Source: Gigantopelta aegis
Taxonomy: Eukaryota; Mollusca; Gastropoda; Neomphalida; Peltospiridae
Assembly: GCF_016097555.1 (NCBI RefSeq)
Contig: NC_054710.1
Span: 186,001-250,000 of the forward strand
Direction: 5' to 3'
DNA: 64,000 nt
Position numbers and translations under genes: made by a program. Positions 56,619 to 64,000 of the stretch are shown here, in pieces (the stretch's first letter is position 1; each line of letters starts with the position of its first letter). Under the pieces are notes generated by a model that saw nothing but the letters and a program-made list of their open reading frames with translations, did no database searches and was not told the DNA's origin.

Positions 56619-59112
56619 AGAGTTGAAAATGGGCAGAATTTTGAAAATAGCAATTAGTACAGAAAACAAAAACAAAAAAAACTTACAAGCCAAAAATAAA
56701 AAGAATTGACTGCTCGGCCGAATAATATTTATATAATTTGGAGCATTTTAGAAGGACGGTCCAAAATTAAATAAGAGAAAGAAGAGAGGATCGGACTATT
56801 TAATAATAATTAAAAAAAAGAGAGTAATTTCGACATAATCTTTTGAACGCAGATCTAAAAGTTTAAAGTCCGATCGATATGTCCACGTGAGTGGCCTCGT
56901 TAAGGCCGTTTGGGTGCACAGCTTATAGGGACGAGATGGGTTGCATCCCGTCAAGAAAACCCCTAGATTGACAGTCGATAGACGTTGAAGGTGTAGTGCT
57001 GTGCTGAAATACAGATCTTGAGAAGCCGGATCCGTCTGAACGAGAGAGAGAGTATCAGACTAGGGTATAGTCCAGTCGTCATGGGTTGGTATAGTGGTGC
57101 GGACGGGCCCGACTCCGGAGGATACGAGATGGTATCACTATAAAGCAAATAAAGTCTAGAAAAGAGTAGTAGGGGCCGACCCCGCTTCCTATTTCTTCTT
57201 AGAGTGGGGCGCTCAATCTTCCAGTGCTGCTAGGACAGGCTCGGACATGTAGAGACTAAACGCGAACAACCGTGGCGTTCTGCAGAATGGCTGTCATACG
57301 AGTCACGAAAAAACAAGTCAACATAATCAGACGAAGAAATGATGTGGAGGCGAGGAATCACGCTAAAAAAGAATCCAACCTGGTGGTGCACTGTCGAAAC
57401 GAGAAGCGTTCCAGCGTTCAATCAGTTCCAATGGCCGCATACATCCCAGTAGAAAACTTCATTTCGCTGACAAAAACAACAAAATGAAGGATCCCCAAGT
57501 TGAGCACACGAAAGCACGTGCAGTGTGCACCAGCGAAACAAACACGTCTTAACGCGTGGAGCTCCAGACTGGGAATCCCCCCAACTCGATCCTTATTTTT
57601 CTGCACTTTGCAGCGGAATCGGAATTAGCTTGTTGACTAGCAGGGCGGACGGAATCGTGCGCACTACCACTTACAGTGTTCTCATTGGCTAATACAGCCC
57701 TAATCTCGATTCCTTTTCTGCTGCACTTTGCCGCAGAATTGGAGTCAGTTTGTTTACTGAAGGGACGGACGCAATCGTGCGCACTACCACTATCACGACT
57801 CTCATTGGCTAAAACACCCCCAGTTTCGATTCCTTTTACGTTGCTCGTTACAACACTGGCCTCGCGATGGGGGCTAACAACACTACTAATCACTCCCTGA
57901 ATTTGGTCGGCCAAAGCCAAGTCCTGGCTAGGGCCGGGTCCAAACGTATCTATATAACTGTCGGACGACAGGGCACCACAGATATCGGTGTTGTCGCCCC
58001 CAGTTGGTTCATTATTGCATCTTTTAAAAACAACCGCAACCTCATCCGAGCACCCGGGGAAGGGCCTAATCTGTAAAACAGACCCCAGAGCTGAAAATGC
58101 TACGTCACAGCGGGCGTGCATATAAGTTTGTCCATTTGAAAGTTGTGAGTAAAAAAAGACTGCATTTCTAAAGGTGGGAGATTTAGAGGTTTTTTGTAGG
58201 GCAGAAACAGTATGTTGCAAAAACTGTAGGCCGTAGGGGGTGGGGTCTAGATCGCCAAAAAACACACGTCTCAAGCCTAAAATTTCTACGGGTTCACTTT
58301 TTGTTTGCTTAATTACTAGTTTTGGACGGCTTGGACTTGGAGAGACAGGCATCCCCCCGAGAACTGAGAATCGGTTGCTGTTTGGAACAGGAAAATTCAC
58401 ATTGTAATTGCTATCATTCACATTAACACTAGAATTCTTACCTTTGGGTGTCCCGACGGGTTGCACTTCCGGCCTAGGCGCTGGTTTCTTTCTTTTACGT
58501 AACTCACCTAACACCAATCCCGAGGGTGGGGAAGGTGATTTTGGCGAAACCAGCTCGGCCGAAAGTGTAGGTGACTCAGAGGCATGGGTGCTTACCTCAC
58601 CCGTATTAAAGACATCAAGACTTGTATTGAAAAGTTTATTATCAAGACTATCCCTAGGGTCAGAACTTCTTTCGTCTTCCTCCCCCTCGGAACGACCGGC
58701 TCTAACCGAAACGTTCGATTTATAATCCGAGGGGTAGTCGATATATTACTGAGCTCGGAATAGCTCAGTGCTCTGGCCAAGTCGCTACCGTCGTCGGAAA
58801 GAACCGATTCCTCCCCCCGGGGGGGGGGGGGGGGGGGGGGGGGGTTCCTCCTATGTATTTCTCTACATTGATAGAGAGACCACCATCCGGGAGTGGAGTA
58901 TCGCGTCTCGGTCGTTTAGACGGAGTAGAGGTAGGGGGTGGGCCAGCATGAACGTCCGCCCCATGGTCCCAGCTCATGCCGCCCAGCCCCCCAACAGAAA
59001 TTGAAATTTCAGAACGATCACATACCGACAAGCGCGACCGGTTGGTTATTTCACTATTTAACGAACTTAGACTACTGTCCAAGTCTGCGAAAACACTGTC
59101 TGTGCGAGACAT
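54819..59112 (-). pseudogene. LINE ORF1: RNA-binding protein with CCHC knuckles, poly-Pro tracts and internal repeats
   Basis: The start MSRTDSVFADLDSSLSSLNS follows the 5' UTR. The middle (about 58517-57575) is NRFSVLGGMPV, VVFFGDLDPTPYGL-like sequence and an RRM-like stretch (VEILGLRRVFFGDL, YMHARCDVAFSALGS). Imperfect 35-residue repeats follow (VLANESRDSGSAHDCVRP, VLANENTVSGSAHDSVRP, LTNGSTASGIAHDCVRP); the last two are separated by the LINE-tail insert. Near the C-terminus are three zinc knuckles (CARCQRWGHTVKKC, CFRCGTAH...C, CANCRGPHVTHHRDC). Runs of 16-26 C in the sense strand (near 58819-58844, 56016-56032, 55682-55697, 55527-55549) encode poly-Pro/Gly and disrupt the frame. These could be real expansions or assembly errors. 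ORF1 ends 28 bp before ORF2 starts. Confidence 0.85.
56477..57574 (-). mobile_element. 5'-truncated LINE tail inserted in ORF1
   Basis: Flanked by ATCCCCCTACTCGAT (56462-56476) and ATCCCCCCAACTCGAT (57575-57590). On the minus strand it ends ACGTTAAACAAGTTATCATC with ATC repeats. Its 3' portion (CCATATACCACTAGGGTTTC on the plus strand) resembles the 3' end of the host LINE at 48930-48990, so it is a relative. It contains a 35-base G-run at 56583-56617. No coding frame is recognised. Confidence 0.8.
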
Positions 59113-59625
59113 GATGTTATAAATTCAAAACATTTACGAAAAATCAATAATTTAAATTTAGTAATACGAGCACGTGCGAATTCGGTGCACAAGTATCTGG
59201 CAAATACTGAACTCCGCGTAGCACGTGTCAAAATTTCTAACGTGTAACCCGGTAGCTACACAACACAAAATTAATTAGACTTACAACCACACAATTCTTC
59301 TATACTTCAGCCTCGGGTTTGATTGGTTATAATTAACCAATAAATAATTATCAAAATATAAACAAATTAAATATGTGGGAGCAGAAACAAACACAACTTC
59401 ACCACTTGCCGGCTTGACCAGGGAGTGTCGTAGGATGTTTTCCCTTGTTTGGTTTCTGTTTGCTTTACCAATTAAGTGTACTGGTGTACTCTATTGTGAT
59501 ATCGTGAAGTAATTAGCAGTGCAGGCTCATTACTGCTTAAGCTTGTTTCACCAAGTTGGATCCAGTAGCGTCTAAAACAACAGGCCTTATTTCAAAGCTG
59601 CACCGCTAACTACCTGTATGGACGG

Positions 59626-59700
59626 AATGAATGAATGAATGAATGTTTAACGACACCCCGGCACGAAAAATACATCGGCTATTGGGTGTCAAACTATGGT
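59626..59700 (-). mobile_element. SINE family B tail fragment
   Basis: GAATGAATGAATGTTTAACG, ACACCCCGGCACGAAAAATA and CATCGGCTATTGGGTGTCAA match the family-B 3' tail. The body is absent. Confidence 0.85.
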
Positions 59701-60340
59701 TTGTTGAATTGTTTTTTAATGTACATTTAATTAAATTGGAATTGAAGACAACACGTTTTTATTTTATTTCGAGGTTATTAGGCATAACGTGACGAGGGAG
59801 GGTACAGTGGATAGAATTTACGCCATTGAAGGAGAACATGAAGGGGGAGGGGGGGGGAGGTAATAAAGTCTTCCGACGCGGAGGCTTGCATTACCTATTT
59901 ACCACATTGTGTACGAGCGAGTGGACGAATCTTCCGTGGACGAATCATCCGCATGATAATGAATACAAACAGTTCATAAAAACTGGATAGTAATGTTGAA
60001 TTCTAACTCTATTTTACTTTTTTGGTTATAGTATACACAAAATAATGTTAAGAAACGATTACAATGTCAAAGAAATAACTATTATTATGTTTGAAAAAAA
60101 TGCAGTCATCGAGTGGACGAATTGTCCGAGGTGAGTGGACGAATCGTCCGGTGGACGAATCGTCTGTGGATGAAGTGTCCAGTGGACGAATCGACTGGAA
60201 AGCCACATAAGGGCGAAACGACCTTGTAAAGAGGGCGAAACGACCTTGTAAAGAGGGCGACACGACCCGGTATGGGGGTGAAACGACATGGGGTGAAACG
60301 ACACGGGGCGATCGGGAATAAGGGCGAAACGACCTGATAC
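59701..60340. mobile_element. Array element with GTGGACGAA words followed by inverted X-type array
   Basis: 59701-59925 matches 48665-48895. 59928-59950 and 60110-60190 carry GTGGACGAA words (the inverse of TTCGTCCAC). 60205-60340 carries seven GGGCGAAACGAC-type words and ends CCTGATAC, the X terminus, next to CACAATGTAG (the inverse of the X target CTACATCGTG with one change). The flank to 60415 is R1. It preserves X without the large insertions and shows the single TTTA site. Confidence 0.8.
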
Positions 60341-60429
60341 CACAATGTAGAGGAGATTCCAAGCTTTCTATAAGTATAAAACAATCCATACTTTCCGACC
60401 TCAAAATATAATAATTCCAATCTCTAAAA

Positions 60430-62500
60430 ATCCCTTTATTATAAACCCTTGGATTGGTCAAATTCGTATCACGTGATGATAAAAACTGGCATTCATAGCA
60501 CCATGAATCTCAGTTTAGGCCAAGTAAAAAAAAATGTTTTGTTCCTGTTACATGCCCAAAACAAATAGGGTAGGTAGGTAGGGAACCCCCCCCCCCCCCC
60601 ATTTTCGAGCTAATATTTCCTGAATAGTATAGCAGATTAATATATTAAAAGCTCTTTCTTTGTGTTACAGTGCAACTGACAATACATACTCTAATGAGAA
60701 TCATTAATTATTTTCTATAAAAAAAACCCATGTCGTAACCTAGTCAAACCACAATCGGTATTAATGTAAACACCACCCAAGTCTAATACTACACGGTAAG
60801 GTTATAAACTACGATAACACTAAAATAACACTATAATTTGTTCATTGGAAAAAAGTTTTAATATCAAAGACCTGTCTGATCCACAACATGGTTACACCCC
60901 CTCACAACTACAGCAACAACACTGATCTTCCCGGCCTATTTCATTGCCAGTATTGCAGTAACAAAATGTACATCATGAACACAACGAAGATGTCAATAAA
61001 AATTAACAAAACAAGTTAACAAAAAGATCTCCATACTAACTATCCTCATAGCAGAGATATCAAAAGAAAACAACTATTTTCAGGAAAACAGTTTCCCTTT
61101 TGGTCGTCCATAAGGACACTGCACAGTATCTTTGCACTGTTGACAAAGAGGTAAAACAGGTTTGTATTTTTGCTTTTAAAGGTCTGGTCCACAACATGGT
61201 TACACCCCCTCACAACTACAGCACTGCAGACGCTATTAAATGTGAAAAGAGTAGTCATTTCTTAAGGTTTTGGGTACTACCAGTTCAATTCAAATGCCAT
61301 GGATATCATCATATTTAACAATAAATACAGGGGTTATTTGTCAAACAAATGCAAAATATTGATAGAGTTGATGTCTAAATATTTAATTTAAGTAATCTTT
61401 TCAGCATAATCGGCTATTTTCATGTTTACTCTTTATGTTTAACATTGAATCGTAACTCGGTATTTCTAGAAGTTCGATTACGTTTTAGGCAATTCCCCTA
61501 CCAAAATAGACTGGAAAGTTGTATCATTCTGCTTTTTAACAGTAAACTAGCGTAACATTTTGAAGATTGGATTCACAAGTTCCGAGTAGTTCCGAATGAG
61601 TACGAGAACACGTCCGAGAGCATGTGGTGTCAATGGCGTCTTCCATTTACAGAGTAGAATGTCAAAAATGTGCTCATTCAAATCAAATAATATTACACAC
61701 GTATTTAAATCAATTTCAAATGAAACGACATTCAAGGAATCGGAACACCTCGTCACATTCCGCTACGCTTATATTTCGTGGAAATGTACGAGGAGTTCCG
61801 AATGGCTCTCGGAAGCTTTTCATTTGGAACTCTTCGGAAGTAAAATTGCGCGAAGTGTTCCGGGTCTTCTGGTAACGAGATCTTAGACGGACATATCTCG
61901 TGGCATCTCTCTGCAGTTGTTGTTTTTAGAGTCGACGAAAATTAGGATTGATATTAATGGATTATTAAATAAAACAGGTGGGAAAAAAAAGGGTGGGGAA
62001 AAGGTTAAAAAAAGTTTAGGGTCGGCACCAAAAATTTAGGGACGGTCGGGTAACCGGAACCAAACACTTTTTTTTTACTACGCCTTATTTCATGGCAGAC
62101 AGCTATGAAGTGGCAACTGTTTGACTGAAGTGACAGGGGATAGCATGTAGTTTGTAAACATGTGTAACTTGTTGACATTGAAGACTTGTTTGTGGTAATT
62201 CCGGCCCATGCAAAAGTAGTGCTTTTTGTGTAAAATGGGTGTACTCCGGCCTGGTTTAGAGGGTGTTTCTGTTTAAACCAATATGCTGGGAGAAAGAACT
62301 GGACAACAGGGGTTGTTCTTTTCAGGGTATGTGTCCCCCATGCAGGCAAAGGTACATACAAAACTTCACGGGCCTTCTGATATTAATAAAAATGTTATAG
62401 CCACTAAGGCTATATAGAAACATATAGCGAAATTAATTGTGGTCTGAGGCCACACACCTGTTTCATCCATTTCCGGAAACATTGAAACTACTTTCTCCAT
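60430..62500. other. No gene recognised; short repeats
   Basis: A 38-bp phrase (CCACAACATGGTTACACCCC ... CACAACTACAGCA) occurs twice, near 60882 and 61191. 61570-61610 and 61790-61860 carry several TTCCGA words. A C-run lies at about 60588-60600. No open frame is supported. Confidence 0.4.
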
Positions 62501-62509
62501 GTCACATCT

Positions 62510-62575
62510 ATCAACACATGGAATTTTGGTAAAATATCCCCCCCCCCCCCCCCCCCCCCCCCTATTGAATATTTT
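62510..62575. repeat. Probable right-end region of Merlin copy 2 with poly-C run
   Basis: GGTAAAATATCCCCC followed by a C-run (about 62538-62562) resembles the copy-1 inverted repeat GTACCGAATTTTCCCCCCT. It may be the terminal repeat of this second element; the partner end lies outside the window. Confidence 0.45.
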
Positions 62576-62798
62576 TTTGAATTTAAATTAATGTACTTTA
62601 TTTCAAATGATTATTATTCACTCCCTGTACCTGTTATGTCACATTTTATACGGCGTAATAAGTTCATCAATTGAAGACAATATCAGTTGACATTTCATAT
62701 CCGCCATTTTTCTTTATATTAACATGTGATAATACTTTCTTTATATTACTAACATTTTCATGAAACTTTTTCACACGATATATTTAAAATTCTTACCT

Positions 62799-64000
62799 TT
62801 AAAAATTGTAGTCCTTTGCAATAGCTTTTACCAGTTCACCAAAAACATCTTCTTTTTCATATTGACTTCTCCACATGTATTCACACAGGTGTAAACCAAA
62901 CGATCCTCTGGTACTGTGTGTACTGGGCAACTGTCTTTTTATACACCACCATCTGTTCTCGATAAGGTTGGTGCAAGCTCCCGTAGTAGGATCTGAAATA
63001 TACATACATTATGTTTTTAATGTAAAAAATTATTATCTTAATAATATAATCTATATTTAATCAAATGTTTAACAGTATATTTTATTATCTATATTTACCA
63101 ACAAAATTCTCCGAATGGTTCACCGTCTCATGTATGTACTGTTGGGGTAATTCCTTTATTTTGCCCATCCGTCAGAAATGATTTTACTTTTAGGTTTGAT
63201 GTGTTTTTGGATTATGGGTAATAATGTTTTCGAGTCCCTTTTTGCGACTGGTACTAGAAAGAATTTTCTGGTTTCACGGCAAATACCACCAAAAACCCAT
63301 TGACCCTCCACACATCTTCCACGATTGTACTTTCGTTTACCGAATTTTGCCTCATCAATTTCAACAATGTTTCCTTCTCCACCAATCACATTTACTTCAT
63401 CTCTTTCTGTAGCCGATATGCATATTTCTCTACAATAACTATAATAATCGAGAATTGTTTCTGAAGATGTTTTTTGAATTTTCCCAACAATTTCCTCCTC
63501 TGGTATAGAAGTTTCTATTTTTGCGTCCTCGATGGAGAATTTTTTTGCAAAACAATATAGGATTAAAATACTTCTTCTGATAGACAGATTGGATCCTTGA
63601 AACCAAGTTCCTTTTCTGAACTGTATCTGATTTTTTAATTTATTTTTACATACTTTTTTGTTGCATTGAAATCTGAATGTAGGAAAATTATGATTTTTCT
63701 TTTTTATACTTAAAATGTTTGTTAATTCACTATTACAATTTTGACATTTACTTGTTTTTGGTAATAACTTGTATTTCTGGCAGAATTCTATGGCTTTAAA
63801 TTCACTTTGTAATTTAAGTGATAGAGTAAAGAAATTTATCCCGGATAAATCGTTTGTGTTATCAACAGCACTCGGCCCAGCTTGTGGACTGTTATCTTCT
63901 TCCTCGCTGCTATCTTTGTGAACAGTTTGACTACAAGGAATTTCTATGTCACTGTCGATTTCATTTTCTAGTACAGAAGGACTGTGGTCTTGTATTTGTT
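62799..64000 (-). CDS. Merlin transposase (ISXO2/IS1595-like), copy 2, two exons, incomplete at window end
   Basis: Exon 1 (63099 to beyond 64000) is open across the window edge. It shows an acidic leader (SDIEIPCSQTVHKDSSEEED), a zinc-ribbon-like part (CQNCNSEL, FRFQCNKKVCKNK), WFQGSNLSIRRSIL, VEIDEAKFGKRKYNRGRCVE with the first Asp, GQWVFGGICRETRKFFLVPV and IISDGWAK with the second Asp. One base is missing near 63155 before KELPQQYIHETVNHSENFV; this is a homopolymer region and could be a sequencing error. The GT donor is at 63098-63097 and the AG acceptor at 62994-62993 (106-bp intron, same phase-1 position as copy 1). Exon 2 (62799-62992) reads DPTTGACTNLIENRWWCIKR and ends normally. It is substantially diverged from copy 1, so it is a different subfamily and in better condition. 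Confidence 0.88.

Larger units (their letters stand above)
48909..59422 (-). mobile_element. Long two-ORF LINE (I/Nimb-like: ORF1, APE, RT, RNase H)
   Basis: Flanked by the 12-bp duplication GAGTGTCGTAGG (48897-48908 and 59423-59434), so it is close to full length, about 8.4 kb once the three later inserts are removed. On the minus strand: a 5' UTR of about 310 bp, ORF1 (59112-54819), ORF2 (54790-50233) and a 3' UTR of about 1.3 kb. It ends in AACCAACCAA-type repeats rather than a long poly-A. Endonuclease, reverse transcriptase and RNase H in that order suggest the I group. Inserts: a LINE tail (56477-57574), a 645-bp unknown (53313-53957) and a SINE (52577-52975). Confidence 0.9.

Noticed and set aside
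57272-57487. 71-codon plus-strand frame within the LINE-tail insert
   Set aside because: Basic-looking but unrecognised, antisense to the insert; probably chance.
61596-61886. Overlapping plus-strand frames in the TTCCGA-rich segment
   Set aside because: No domain, two frames equally open; more likely array-type non-coding DNA.

Overview
The window looks like a gene-poor, repeat-dense stretch of an invertebrate genome, most likely a lophotrochozoan and probably a mollusc. The reasons are AT-rich spacers, spliced transposase genes, tRNA-derived SINEs whose tail includes GTGTCGTTAAACA (a type I associate from memory with gastropods and bivalves), and long poly-G/C and AT/CT runs. There is one 200-N assembly gap at 4162-4361. 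I found no confident ordinary host gene. Nearly everything I can interpret is a mobile element, often nested inside another.

Layout. 1-4161: a broken LINE (endonuclease plus reverse transcriptase) split by three SINE insertions, two of them with clear target-site duplications (TSDs). 4441-7430: a 1.2-kb hAT-type element, then a Tc1/mariner element inserted in an AT run between two copies of a 115-bp repeat. 8040-10034: a Merlin-family transposon whose transposase intron holds a telomere-like TTAGGG array. 10260-12970: dispersed repeats, a TTCGTCCAC array, a short element (Z) with inverted 22/23-bp arrays, and repeat family R2. 12968-13523: a fragment of an uncharacterised transposase-like protein. 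14760-18560: three hAT-type non-autonomous elements. 18860-22530: tandem repeats, a SINE fragment, an R2 copy, an array carrying 'ACAGGACGTTCCTACA', microsatellites and a possible LTR-like segment. 22783-25722: element Y, 2.9 kb, with a 9-10 bp TSD.

26400-38764 is a stack of nested insertions. Element X (10-bp TSD CTACATCGTG, inverted GTCGTTTCGCCC arrays) holds an old LTR-type fossil (TTTA TSD). One terminal repeat of that fossil is split by a hAT transposon with a three-exon transposase, and an intron of that transposase holds a SINE and a hairpin element. The fossil's interior also carries a DUF7869-type gene in two exons, with ten 87-bp repeats in its intron. 41157-47280 (minus strand) holds the most interesting coding region: small exons of a Ginger/KRBA2-like integrase followed by exons of a Ulp1/C48 cysteine protease with recognisable His, Asp, Gln and Cys motifs. 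48909-59422 (minus strand) is a long two-ORF LINE (CCHC-bearing ORF1; endonuclease, reverse transcriptase and RNase H in ORF2) with a 12-bp TSD, itself hit by a LINE tail, a SINE and an unidentified 645-bp insert. 59695-60340 holds further inverted arrays. 62799-64000 is a second, different Merlin transposase running off the window.

The recurring theme is a set of short elements with near-identical ends (GTATCAGGTCGTTTCG) and 9-10 bp TSDs. Their inverted subterminal tandem arrays use different short words in different copies (CGTTTCGCCC, TTCGTCCAC, GTTACGAAAAGGTATGC and others). This resembles Foldback/MULE architecture and is the main candidate for something not well described.
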